This document shows positions 12,325 to 23,775 of a stretch of 64,000 nt of DNA, in pieces; position 1 is the first letter of the stretch; every line of letters starts with the position of its first letter. A model generated the notes under the pieces. It saw only the letters and a program-made list of their open reading frames with translations, was not told where the DNA came from and did not search any database. Position numbers and translations under genes: made by a program. Source of the stretch: Cladopsammia gracilis (lineage: Eukaryota > Cnidaria > Anthozoa > Scleractinia > Dendrophylliidae); assembly GCA_022457155.1 (NCBI GenBank), contig JAJGOT010000208.1, forward strand, positions 458,001-522,000, in the 5' to 3' direction.

Positions 12325-15000
12325 GTATGATTTTGTTCAAATTTACCACAGCACCTAATGTTAGCAACATTTTATTGATTTTGGCGTAACTTTTGGAGCT
12401 TTTTCAAATTTCTTTAGATCTGGGCTTCGTGTACCTCACGTTATCGAATTTTTATGTGTACTTTGTACGTTAGCTCGGCTAAATGCATGTACCGTAATTC
12501 TGCATATGTTTATCTTGTTGTTCTTATCAGCTTTCTTCGACACACTGAATGTTTTCTGTTTGAACAAACCGTGCAAGCTAAAAAGTGAAATGTGTCAACT
12601 TTATAGAGTTATTTCCTCGTTTCTTCAGCTCAGTTCTTGCAGTACATTTTTGCACATTAGCTGCACCAGTTAACGCCCATTTTGTGCAGTAGAAATCATT
12701 AATTCACGTTAGTTTAAAAGCAACCTAGCAGATAAATGTTTCTCGGGATTACGTGAGGTCTTTTTAAATTTTCGCCAGCCATTTCTATATTGATTCATAT
12801 ATGCTTAGAGTATGGTAATTCTAACATCACTCATATCACTTGAAAATAAAATCAAAACGTGTTACTAGGCCATCGACTCTGTTTACACATAATGCAATTC
12901 TCGGTATTACACCTACGTAGCTTGCGGTAACTTTGTTTAGCTTTTCTATCCTTCACTGCTCTTGATTTCAGGGAGTTTTAAGCATTTCTCGTTCAAGATA
13001 GTGTTGTTAAAAATATAAAATACAGACTGATTTCATGTTAATATTATTACTGCTGGTGAATTTTCAATATCTTTTATATAATGCATTCATTTGGTTGAAT
13101 AGAACAACACAGACTATTCAGAATAAATCAAATAAATACAAAGCGAAACTTTCGGTAAGCGTTTTAATTAACAGTTTTCATTCCTAAATTACTGTTCTGA
13201 ATTTCAATGATTTTCCCTTTTTCGCCCCGAATCGGTAGTGCCCAAGATAAAAGTTTCGATTTTATTCAATCTGAACTACAATTATCATTTAATTTAAATG
13301 AAAAGGCCATTTGACGCATTTCAATTCAGTCCTGCAAGTTTCGGCTGCACTTTTCTATTGAAATTGTTCTAAAGAAGAAGAAGAAAAAAAGGATCGTTTT
13401 CACTGCCGGAATACTTTCGAGACGCCGGGTTAAACGCCTTGATCAGTAACGATAGTTCGGTATGGTATAAAACTATTTTATCAATTTACACAATGTAACA
13501 TTTTAGCTGCTCTGACTACGGACTTGTAGCGTGGATGGATCCCTTATTTCGAATTCGAAGATTCCGGAACAACTTACAGTAATTGGCTAAGTTTCAGTAA
13601 CGCTACTATTCACAGTAAATACCTTATATTTTATGGTATGTCTAAACAAGATGTACTCCTCTTGACATGTCTGTCGGTCTCTTTAGATCGATCATAGACT
13701 GATTTTGGCGATTTCCTTTGTTTCAAGAGCTCAAGAGTTGTATCGCTTTCTTTGCTTTTTTGCTTTCCTGTTTAATTGCTATTTGTTCTCGGAAACTAAC
13801 ACGAGGTTTAAAGGACGAAAAGCGATCAAAAATGGACGCATAAGTCACTTTTAGTTTTAACATCGATACAAGACTAAAATACCTGGAAAGCTTATCGATA
13901 TTCTTGCACGCAGGTACATGGAAACAATCCTTTTAGTTTTAATAATATCTTAATCGGAAATCAGGATCAGGAGATATGTATGTTGCGAAATCCTAAGTAG
14001 ATTACAGGATTTACATATGATTTTTGTGGACACAAAACACAAGGTTAAGTGGGTTTGCCCTTAAAATCACACTTCCTTAATGATGAATATAAATATAATT
14101 TGACCATCACCGTTTTCTTCTAGACTAAGCTTAAAGATAAACTGGCATGGGGACTATTTATTTGTTAGTTTTAAGTCGAGACAAAAATATTAGTTAAACA
14201 ACGGTTTCAGTTGAGACAATTATGAACACAACGAGTAAAGCTAAGCTTGACTGATTTGCATGTTAGCGCGCATAAGCACAAGCATAATCAATCGCGTTAA
14301 ACCCGGCGTAATTTAAGCACTGGCGAGCACCAGAAAGAAGTGGAGTGATTAAGGGGGGGGGGGGGGGGGGGGGAGTCCGGTAGCGAAACTCATTTCAGCT
14401 TTTGCGCGGGTCCCGCTGTTTTCCTCCTAGATTTGCCACCGACTGCACAGTAAGAGAAATCAACTTTAATATTTTTGCTTATCGCACAAAAGAGAACCAG
14501 GCTTATTGATATATAAGACTAAAAGGAATGCGATTTTATCTGGTACAGTGTAAGGGAACGCGCCAAATGGAAGGAATTTTAAACAGAACGAGTTGAACTT
14601 TTTCAATTCGGGTCACTTTTGATTAAGCCGCGGTCACTAAATATAACTGAGAATCGCTCTTGAAAAATTGTTTGCTTTCCGGTGTTGAAACCTCCCGCGT
14701 GATAACTGAATAAAAGATAACAAAGTTATTTTTCGTTTTAATAGCGGACTTTTAAAAGCTTTAAAGCGAGAAAACAGCAAAAGTTAATCAATCAAACATG
14801 GTACATGTGTATATTAAATTTCTCGGATTGAAATGAGCCAAATAGCACTGAAAAGTGATAAACTGTTATTAGCAACAGATATATGAAAGAACGGTTTTAT
14901 AATTGTTCCAGTCGTGAAGCAAAACCCAAGTTATCACATCTGGCTAGTAAATTCAACATGACTGTGCTGAATTATATCTTTAGTTACACCGCATCAACTT
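12325..15000. other. No gene recognised; possible P450 leader intron
   Basis: AT-rich, without coding features. A run of about 20 G residues lies at about 14355-14374. The stretch would be intronic if the candidate leader exon at 12240-12324 is real. Confidence 0.4.
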
Positions 15001-15118
15001 GATGAAAAGCGCGGGAAAAATGTGCAGCTGATGCAAAGCGCGGGAAAACATGCAGCCTGACCTTAACAGTGAGAAAACATGCAGCGAGAGCCAAGCTGAA
15101 GGGAAACATGCAGCCGTC
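15001..15118. repeat. Degenerate ~28-bp minisatellite (GCGCGGGAAAA-CATGCAGC)
   Basis: About four irregular units share the words AAGCGCGGGAAAA and ACATGCAGC. The same unit family forms the arrays in SFI1 introns 16 and 20 (about 48.46-48.88 and 51.69-52.04 kb). Confidence 0.65.
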
Positions 15119-16269
15119 ACAAGTCGCAATTTGTTTTGGTTTTGACCTTGAGTACCGATTAGTTGACTAAAAATATAATTTTGCACGTTTGCACGTACGT
15201 TTTGCATGAACAACGCTGCTTTATTGAAGTTCCTAGATATTCTTAATTGTTACAAATGTCTTTTATATTCACACTAGAGACGGATTATCCGTCCCAGAGG
15301 AATACTCCCACTTTCTATGAGATTTTATCCGCCCTGTAGGACGACTTATCGGTTCAGAGACAGATAATTCCTCCGTCTCGTCTTCAACTCGTCTTGAATT
15401 TAAATTATAATTGGATAACGAATCGCATTTTCGACGTAACTGAACTGTTGAAAAACTAGAACTAGAGAGGGTCGTTATGAGTTATGAGTTATGCCTCGTA
15501 TAGGAAGGAAATATGAATCAAACATGGCCCCTAAGGTTGAAAAAGCGAAACAGAAGGCTGATAAGACTTCAAAGGAGCTGAGCGCAAACCTGTAAGCTAA
15601 AAATCAAGTGTTCAGTGCTTTTGCCTTCTTTAGAAGACAAAGACCATTCAAACAAAACTTCGGTTGCTATTTAAGCCCTGAATACACTGCTGTTGTTGCT
15701 CACCTTTCCTGTCGTTCCTTGCCAATGTCGAACTTTCATTTTTTGACAATGTACGCAATCGGACCGTTATTTGTAATGGAAAGGTCACCGCGTTTGAGCT
15801 TTAAAGATGGTTTTCCCGTCGAATGTGAAGTTGGTGACGAGCAACAAATTCACACTTGGGTGAATAACTCGTCAGAGATGATCCCAGTCGATCAAGACTA
15901 GTTATCCATCTCTGGTGTTAAAACGGCCAATATCCGGTTTTTTCGCCCGTACGCGTGAAAACAACAAACGAAAGACCCGGATGTTACCCCAACCAAATTG
16001 CCGGAAAACCGCAATATTTTCTTCCTTTCTTGTTTATTTTGTTTAAGTTTGGTTTGTCTTTTTTAAAAAAACAAAACAATGCAACTTACAAATATCAATG
16101 ACAATTTATCCAGGACTGACTGAAAATATTTTACGAGTAGATTAGTTAATCACCAAGAAGTTTTCAATTCTTTTTAAAGTGAAATTTAAATTCAGTTACT
16201 TTTTAATATTTTTTAACTTTGGAGCTATTGATTGGGAGCAGTTTATTAATTTCTATCGTCCTTTTGCAG
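15119..16269. other. No gene recognised upstream of the P450
   Basis: A 97-codon open frame at 15608-15901 has no recognisable domain, and no splice partner was found. A pyrimidine-rich tract ends in TTTTGCAG at 16262-16269, a good splice acceptor for the P450 exon. Confidence 0.4.
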
Positions 16270-16278
16270 GATTCAAAG

Positions 16279-17784
16279 ATGATTCTGGAATTCGCCTTTG
16301 CTTGCGCTGTTATCTGTGCCATCTTACTCGCAGTGGTGCATAAAAAGCCCAAGAACCTCATCGCACCCGGCCCAACTCCTTATCCACTGATCGGCAACAT
16401 GCTTCAATTGGCGGGTAAACCTGGTCATCTGGCAATGACTGAAATGGCAAAGGAGTATGGGAAGATCTACACAATATACCTACCCGGCGGTCAGCAATGC
16501 GTGGTGGTGAATTCCATTGACCTTGCGAGAGAGGCCCTGCTTACCAAGAGAGACGACTTTTCGGGGAGGCCATCCACTTACATCTCCGGTTATCTATCAC
16601 GTGGTTTTAAAGATATCATCTGTGGAGACTTCACCCAAGCCATGATCTTCCAGCGCAAAATCGCGCACTCTGCACTGCGCATGTACGGAAGTGGCATGAA
16701 GCGCTTGGAGGGGCTGATCTGTACTGAGGTGGAACATCTTGTGAAAAGAATCTCTGACCGACAAGGAAAACCTTTTAATCCCAAGGAAGACATCCAACTG
16801 ACAGTTCTGAATGTGATCTGCGCTGTTGTTTACGGCGAAAGATATGACATTGAAGACGAAGAATTTCTACGAATTGTCAAATACAATGATGATTTCATCA
16901 GGCTGTTTGGAAGCTACAACATTTTGGACCTCATCCCTCTGTTGCGCTTTTTACCTCTGGAAGACGTGAAAACACTTCGCGAGGCGCGAGCCATCCGAGA
17001 TGACATCCTAGACACCAAATTCCGCGAGCACAAAGTGCGATTTGAAGAGGATAATGCTAACAACAACTTCGAGGTCGAGGACTTGACTGATGCCCTGCTG
17101 AAAGCTTACTATGAAGCAGAACAGGAAGATGGCAAAGTCACGCAGCTGTTATCAGAAGACCATATAGTGATGACAATGAACGACGTTTTCAATGCAGGCC
17201 TCGAGACCTCATCAACAACCCTGCGATGGCTGGTCGCTTACATGGCTACTTACCCAGAAGTTCAAGCGCGCATCCATGCAGAGTTGGATGACGTCATCGG
17301 CAGTGGCCGCATGCCTTGCTTGAGTGATCGCGGGAACCTGCCATATTTGGAGTCCGCCATTGCGGAAGTGCTCCGCATCAGAGCAATCGTGCCCCTGTCC
17401 CTCCCCCACAAGTCTACATGTGACACGGTCCTTGGAGGATACGTAGTACCGAAAGATACCTGGTTGATTACAAACATCTGGGCGATCCACCATGACGCAG
17501 ATGAATGGGAAAAACCGGACGTGTTCAACCCTGAGCGTTTTCTGGACTCAGAAGGAAAGTTTTCTGCCGCGGGAGTTCGTAGCTATTTACCCTTCAGCGC
17601 TGGCAGGCGAGGTTGCCTAGGCGAGTCTCTCGCAAAGACGGAGCTGTTCTTAGTCGCTTCCAGGCTCCTGCACCAGTTCAAGGTCGAAAATCCACCGGGA
17701 AAGCCACTTCCGGATCTGAGCGGTGAGGTGGGTGTCGTTTTGATGCCCGGACATCACGAAGTCTGCATCACGGAGAGAATGTAA
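16279..17784 (+). CDS. Cytochrome P450 (microsomal, CYP2-clan type)
   Basis: A heme-thiolate monooxygenase that inserts one oxygen atom into lipophilic substrates using electrons from P450 reductase, anchored in the ER membrane. I start at ATG 16279, just after an acceptor (TTTTGCAG, 16262-16269), which gives 501 residues, the usual family length. The open frame runs 5' of this ATG but crosses the acceptor. Visible: a hydrophobic N-terminal anchor (residues ~1-22), basic KKPKN, the proline hinge APGPTPYPLIGN, I-helix AGLETSS, K-helix EVLR (ExxR), PERF-region FNPERF, and the heme loop FSAGRRGCLGE with its cysteine ligand. All key residues are present, so it looks functional. The coding part has no intron. 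Clan 2 (CYP1/CYP2/CYP17-like) is my best placement from the motif set; substrate and subfamily cannot be told. Confidence 0.95.
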   Translation: MILEFAFACAVICAILLAVVHKKPKNLIAPGPTPYPLIGNMLQLAGKPGHLAMTEMAKEYGKIYTIYLPGGQQCVVVNSIDLAREALLTKRDDFSGRPSTYISGYLSRGFKDIICGDFTQAMIFQRKIAHSALRMYGSGMKRLEGLICTEVEHLVKRISDRQGKPFNPKEDIQLTVLNVICAVVYGERYDIEDEEFLRIVKYNDDFIRLFGSYNILDLIPLLRFLPLEDVKTLREARAIRDDILDTKFREHKVRFEEDNANNNFEVEDLTDALLKAYYEAEQEDGKVTQLLSEDHIVMTMNDVFNAGLETSSTTLRWLVAYMATYPEVQARIHAELDDVIGSGRMPCLSDRGNLPYLESAIAEVLRIRAIVPLSLPHKSTCDTVLGGYVVPKDTWLITNIWAIHHDADEWEKPDVFNPERFLDSEGKFSAAGVRSYLPFSAGRRGCLGESLAKTELFLVASRLLHQFKVENPPGKPLPDLSGEVGVVLMPGHHEVCITERM

Positions 17785-18039
17785 ATCAACACAACTGAAA
17801 GTCGATTATATCATTTATTTTGAAAACCATATTAATTTTTTTTATACAATAGAGGACAGTTTTACGTTTCTTCACTTGTCAATTTACATGGACATCTATC
17901 GTAAATTTATTGACATTTTCATATTCCATGCAAACGGAACCTGTCACTATTTATCTGAAACGCAACACAATTTATTATTTTGAACAACTATTACCCTATT
18001 TTGATAAAATGAACACTGAACTTTTTAAATTTCATGGTA
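17785..18039. other. P450 3' flank
   Basis: AT-rich sequence after the stop codon, probably containing the 3' UTR. I do not see a clear canonical AATAAA close to the stop. Confidence 0.4.
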
Positions 18040-18165
18040 GTTTCTTGGTGTTGCGGATGGTGTGATCACCAAATGACGTAAAACAAAATATTCAAAAGAC
18101 ACTGAACAATACCCACACCACAACACAAAAGCTAACCAACAATGGCTTTCGCAACACCAAGAAAC
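18040..18165. mobile_element. Short TIR element (GTTTCTTGGTGTTGCG)
   Basis: The 16-base end GTTTCTTGGTGTTGCG at 18040-18055 is matched by its exact reverse complement at 18150-18165. At 126 bp with no coding capacity, it is a MITE-like element. Confidence 0.65.
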
Positions 18166-19370
18166 ACCCAATTTCATACATTCTTGAACAGTTTATTTTC
18201 AAATTAATATACCTTGTATTATTTAATATCTGAATTTAACCATTTAATCCTCTGTGAGGAAACATAGTAATCACTTTCAGTGAATAGTTTATTTACAATG
18301 CCCACGGTAGATTTGTATCAAAGATCGTGTTCACAAACCTCTTTCTTTTTGTAAGAACGCTTACTTTTTAGGGTGGAGAAGGTCGAGGTTAGACTTTTTT
18401 TATTTTGAAAATTGTTACATTTTTACAATTGTTAATTTTAATGATAAAAAAAAATTGGTGATTATTTATGGCTTGAAGAAAAACAGTCAGGTTGAACATA
18501 GGCGTACTTTTAGTATTTTCAATCATTTTCAATATCGCATGTTTCGCCATCAGTAAGCCTGAACGTTCTTTCAAAAAAGGAAGAGATTACATATAAATAC
18601 ACGCACGTTTATTTAGCCAATAAAATCCTTAGTATGAGGAAACAAATAACCGCTGCTTATTGCATGATTTACTCGTGTTTCCCATTTTTATAGGATAGAC
18701 TAAGATTATATCTATATCAACTGTGTTCGTTCAAGCTCTTGTTTTCAATCGAAATATCGTGAAGGAACGTGTAATTCCATTGTTCTGGTGAGCGAATATC
18801 CCAAGGGCGGGGAGCGGAGGTGTGTGAGTGTGTGTGTGGGGGGGGGGAGGTATTCAGAAACAAAAGTGACGGGAGGGGGAAGACCCTGGGATTAGAAATT
18901 CTGCGGTGACTTTTTCGGGGGTGAATGATTTTGGTAAGGACTTTTTTTTATCAACAAAAAGCATGACCATTTTATGCAGGGAAAAAAAGGGACTTTCGGG
19001 GGCCGCCTTTAGCCTAATAGAACTTGTTTTGGCTCTAACTATTTGACCTCATCCGCACCCCGTTATTATTATAGCTGAGTGCCCTCCCTGTGGCGAATAT
19101 ACTCAATGCGCGCGCGATTTTTCGAAAGTAGAAACTACAACCACCCTAATTTCTAGTAGTGTTAGATTTCATCGAATTCAATATATCTTTTAAAAAAAAT
19201 AAATTGTATTTATGTATAATAAGAATCGAAAATGTAGTGAAAGAAAAAGCTATAGCATATAAAAAATAATTCCATACGCTGATAAGAATTTAAAACGCCG
19301 AGCAGTAATAAATTAAAATTATTATTTACTTCATATCTATTGTTTCTATATATTTTTGACGTCTTCAGCC
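18166..19370. other. No gene recognised; G-rich patch
   Basis: AT-rich sequence with a GT/G-rich simple patch at about 18805-18850. No coding or RNA feature is supportable. Confidence 0.4.
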
Positions 19371-20280
19371 AGTCCTGTTTATATTCCTGATGAGCCTGTG
19401 GGTAAAATCCTGAAGTATGAGCATTCAAATGGATCGTACTGTGCAGTACTCTCCTATAGTGCTGTTTATTATGTTGTACAAGGTCATTCTAACTTGGGTC
19501 TGTGGATGAAATCCTAAAGTATAACCATTCAAATGAAAGCTATATGAGCAGTACTTTCCTGTGGTGCTGTGTGTTATGCGGTACAAGGTGGTTCAAATTT
19601 ATGAGTCTGTAGATGAAATCCTAAAGTGTGACCATTCAAATGAAAGCTATATGAGCAGTACTTTCCTGTGGTGCTGTGTGTTATGCGGTACAAGGTGGTT
19701 CAAATTTATGAGTCTGTAGATGAAATCCTAAAGTGTGACCATTCAAATGAAAGCTACTGAGAAGTACTTTGTGTGTACAGTACTTTCCTATGGTGCTGTT
19801 TATTATGTTGTCCAAGGTCATTCTAACTTGGGTCTGTGGATGAAACCCTAAAGTATAACCATTCAAATGAAAGCTATATGAGCAGTACTTTCCTGTGGTG
19901 CTGTGTGTTATGCGGTACAAGGTGGTTCAAATTTATGAGTCTGTAGATGACATCCTAAACTGTGTGACCATTCAAATGAACGCTACTGAGAAGTACTTTC
20001 CTGTGGCACTGTTTAATATTATGCGGTACAATGTGGTTCAAATTTGTAGGTGAAATCTGTAGGTGAATTCCTAAAGTGTGATCATTCAAATGAAAGCTAC
20101 TGAGCTGTAATTAACTGTGGTCCTGTTTACTATGCTGTACAAGTTGGTTGTAACTTTTGAGCCTGTGGGTAAAATGTAACCATTAAAAAAAGCTACTGAG
20201 CAGTGCTTTCCTGTGGCACTGTTTGTTTTGCTGTACAAGGTGGTTCTAGTTTTGAGTCTGCGAATGAAGCCCTACCGGTC
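19371..20280. repeat. Minisatellite array, ~105-bp unit
   Basis: About eight imperfect units. Marker word GTGCTGT occurs at about 19459, 19564, 19671, 19793 and 19898. Each unit contains ATGAAATCCTAAAGTGTGAC and CATTCAAATGAAAGCTA-like stretches. Read on the - strand, the unit is the same family as the minisatellite inside the element at 4139-4890. No clean TTAA/TIR boundary is visible here. Confidence 0.8.
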
Positions 20281-20510
20281 CTTTCATAAGTACGGCTTGT
20301 TTTTCAATATTTTGAAAACTGAAATTAATGAAATGAAAACAAACTAAACCTCAAAGATCAATCATGCAAGACAAGCCGATTTTATTATGAAATTCAATCA
20401 CAAAAAAAAAATCAATTAAATTAATCTAGGATCATTACCCGGAGGAAGGTCATTATCGAATTTAATAACTGAATGGAAAATTCTAGCCACTATTTTAAGT
20501 TTATCAGTCT
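20281..20510. other. No gene recognised
   Basis: AT-rich spacer between the minisatellite and the tandem triplication. Confidence 0.4.
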
Positions 20511-21439
20511 GGGCCGGGTTATTCAAAGTACGATTAAGCTAACCCAGGATTTGCGTCAATTTTGAATCCAATTAAATATAAAATCAATCAATGGTAAAAT
20601 TTCCAAAGTTTTTCTGACCTGCAGTTTCGACTTCGAGCTTTGTCTTCACTTCAAGCTAAAAATAAGCTTTTGAAAACATTTTTTAACAAGAAAAATGAAA
20701 TCCTCAATGAGTTTTTCTCCTGGGATTAGCGATAATCAGCTTTCGAATAATCGGGCGCAGGAGACTTTGCAAGAAATATCAGTCTAGCAAGAACGCTGAA
20801 TCTTCTTGACACTCCGTGCAATAAATTGTTCGTACTATTTTGCTTTCTTCAATAGACGGAGTTCCTACAGGCATTTAACATTTGTTTTTCAATACATGGG
20901 ACTTGAAAAGTTGGATAAACGAACTTAAAGTACGTTTATTTCAACTAAGAACACGCATGCGTAGTTGCAATCGACACAACTTTTATCCCACAATGATGCC
21001 ATTATTAACAGTACGTTTTATATATATTGTATGTATATCATCGTCTTATGATGACAGGCCTGGTGCGAATACACCTTCGTACTCTTCACGCCGTTACGTG
21101 ATATCCAGGCTGCCTGAAGCTTTTGAGTTTTAATGGTTTCACAGCGAAGTTTGAAATTACTGCTTTCAATGAAACTGGTTTCATTTTTTTTTTCAAGTTA
21201 TCGCACGTTTTAACTTGGGTTTCAAACCCTCTTAAGCGTTTGCATTCTTTTACAGAACAATGAAATTTGTAGTCATTTGTAAAATAAAAGAAATTTAATG
21301 TAAGTTTGTAAAGGAAACTCAATCCTACCAGCAGTAGCAGTGGCAAAAAGGGAGTCTTTCTGTTTCCCTTTTTAATTTTTTTTTTGGCCTAGAGAGTCGC
21401 GACCTCTGCGCGTAGGAAAAAATTCTTCAAGGCCGGGTT
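20511..21439. repeat. Tandem unit A of a ~1-kb triplication
   Basis: Begins GGGCCGGGTTATTCAAAGTA and ends after AGAGTCGCGACCTCTGCGCG. Diagnostic words in order are ACCTGCAGTTTCGACTTCG, GACGGAGTTCCTACAGGC, ACACGCATGCGTAGTTGCAA, ATGACAGGCCTGGTGCGAAT and CACGCCGTTACGTGATATCC. No open frame is shared by all copies. Confidence 0.85.
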
Positions 21440-22485
21440 GGGCCGGGTTGTTCAAAGCACGAACTACTGGCCAGGATTGCGTCAATTTTGAGGCCAATTA
21501 AACAATTAATGGCAACTTTTCCAAAGTTTTTGTGACCTGCAGTTTCGACTTCGGACTTTGTCTTCGCTTCAAGCTACTGAAATAAGCTTTTGAAAACATT
21601 TTTTAATAAGAAAAATGAAATCCTCAATGAGTTTTTTCTCCTGTGATTAGCGTTAAATCAGCTTTCGAACAATCGGGCGTAGGAGACTTTGCAAGAAACA
21701 TATATTCTAGCAAGATCGCTGAACTGTTCTTGACACTCCGTGCAATTAATTATTCGTACTATTTTGGTTTTCAATAGACGGAGTTCCTACAAGCATTTAG
21801 CATTTGTTTTTCAATACATCGGACTTGTAAAGTTGGATAAACGAACTTAAAGTACATTTATTTAAACTAAGAACACGCATGCGTAGTTGCAATTGACACA
21901 ACTTTTATCCCACAATGATGCCATTATTAATTGTACGTTTCATATATATTGTATGTATATCATAATAACTATCGTCTTATGATGACAGGCCTGGTGCGAA
22001 TACACCTTCGTACTCTTCACGCCGTTACGTGATATCCGGGCTGTCTGAAGCTTTCGAGTTTTAATTTTTTTTTTTTTTTACAGCGAAGTTTGAAATCACT
22101 GAGTTTCAATGAAACTGGTTTCAATTTTTTTTTCAAGTTGTCTCACGTTTTAACTTGGGTTTCAAACCCTCTTAAGCGTTTGCATTCTTTTACTTTAATC
22201 ATATCCTTCACAGGGATCCAGTATTTCGAATTTCGGTCGAGTGGTTCTTTCATTTACAATTTATATTATTTTACTGTACAACGATATTTGTAACCATTTG
22301 TAAAATACGTTTGTAAAGGAAAGTCAGTAAAGAAATTTAACATAAGTTTGTAAAGAAAACTCACTCCTACCAGCAGTAGCATTGGCAAAAAGGGAGTCTC
22401 TCTATTTCTCTTTTTAATTTTTTTTTGGCCTAGAGAGTCGCGACCTCTGCGCGCGAGGGCAAAAATTCTTCTGGGCTGGGTTGGG
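21440..22485. repeat. Tandem unit B of a ~1-kb triplication
   Basis: Repeats unit A in the same order and orientation, starting GGGCCGGGTTGTTCAAAGCA. It differs by substitutions and by a partial internal duplication near its right end (TAAAGGAAAGTCAGTAAAG... at 22311-22345). Confidence 0.85.
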
Positions 22486-22581
22486 CCTAGGCTCGATTTT
22501 CAGCCGTGTGAGGGAGTCCGGTTTTCAGATCCGCGCGAAGGAACGCGCGGGCGCACAAAACGACTGGAAATCGAGCCTAGG
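22486..22581. mobile_element. 96-bp foldback element between units B and C
   Basis: CCTAGGCTCGATTTTCAG at the left is mirrored by CTGGAAATCGAGCCTAGG at the right around a GC-rich centre. It sits exactly at the junction of tandem units B and C. Non-coding. Confidence 0.7.
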
Positions 22582-22848
22582 CTGGGCCGGGTTGTTCAAA
22601 GCACGATTAAGCTAACCAACGGCCCAGGATTGCGTCAATTTTGAGGACAATTAAATAATCAATCAATGGCAACTTTTCCAAAGTTTTTCTGACCTGCAGT
22701 TTCGACTTCGGACTTTGTCTTCACTTTAAGCTAAAAATAAACTTTTGAAAACATTTTTAACAAGAAAAATGAAATCCTCAATGAGTTTTTTCTCCTGGGA
22801 TTAGCGATAATCAGCTTTCGAATAATCGGGCGCAGGAGACTTTGCAAG

Positions 22849-23002
22849 ATTCCCCATTTTAAAGATTCCCCGTTTTAAAGATCCCTTGTTTTAAAGATTT
22901 CCCGTTTTAAAGAATCCTTGTTTAAAAGATTCCCCGTCTCAAAATTCCACGTTCCCCGTTCCCTTTCGATTCCCCGATTCCCCGCTCCTCGTTTTAGATA
23001 GC
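22849..23002. repeat. GATTCCCCGTTTTAAA short tandem repeat
   Basis: About seven imperfect 15-17-base units of the type GATTCCCCGTTTTAAA, decaying to GATTCCCCGATTCCCCGCTC. Absent from units A and B. Confidence 0.8.
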
Positions 23003-23574
23003 CCTAGCAAGATCGTTGAATCTTCTCCGTGCAATAAATTATTCTATAAGGACTATAAGAAGCAAGGGCTGACAACTGCATAGAAAACGTAACGCAACAA
23101 TGGCAACGTACTATTTTGGTTTCTTCAATAGACGGAGTTCCTACAGGCATTTGGCATTAGTTTTTCAATACATCGGACTTGTAAAGTAAGATAAACGAAC
23201 TTAGAGTACATTTATTTGAACTAAGAACACGCATGCGTAGTTGCAATTGACACAACTTTTATCCCACAATGATGCCATTATTAACAGTACGTTTTATATA
23301 TATTGTATGCATATCATATTTACCATCGTCTTGTGATGACAGGCCTGGTGCGAATACACCTTCGTGCTCTTCACGCCATTGCGTGATATCCAGGCTGTCT
23401 GAAGCTTTTACTTTTTTTTACAGCGAAGTTTGAAATCACTGCTTTCAATGAAACTGGTTTCAATTTTTTTTTTCAAGTTATCTCACGTTTTAACTTGGGT
23501 TTCAAAGCTTCTTAAGCGTTTGCATTCTTTTACTGTACAACGAAATTTGTGATCATTTATAAAAAAGGAAACTT

Positions 23575-23653
23575 AGCGTGCGCGCAGACTAGACGTATCC
23601 ATCCGATTTTTCCGCGGGGAGCAAGGAAATCGGATACTTCTGCGCGCACGCTG
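23575..23653. mobile_element. 79-bp palindromic MITE with 9-bp duplication
   Basis: AGCGTGCGCGCAG at the left and CTGCGCGCACGCTG at the right. AGGAAACTT flanks both sides (23566-23574, 23654-23662), while units A and B have the site without the insert. An 8-9-bp duplication fits hAT or Mutator-type transposition. Confidence 0.8.
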
Positions 23654-23775
23654 AGGAAACTTTAGCCCTACCAGCAGTAGCAGTGCAAACTCTGGGAGTT
23701 CTTTTTAATTTGTTTTTATTTTTTTTTTTTGCCTAGAGAGTCGCAACCTCTGCGCGTAGGCAAAAATTATTTAGG

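Larger units (their letters stand above)
22584..23775. repeat. Tandem unit C of a ~1-kb triplication, with two insertions
   Basis: Same word order as units A and B, ending AGAGTCGCAACCTCTGCGCG. It is longer because of a simple repeat at about 22850-23000 (GATTCCCCGTTTTAAA units) and a 79-bp palindromic insertion at 23575-23653. Confidence 0.85.

Noticed and set aside
15608..15901. 97-codon open frame as a gene or as a P450 upstream exon
   Set aside because: No recognisable motif and no donor in frame with the P450 exon, whose own ATG and membrane anchor are complete.
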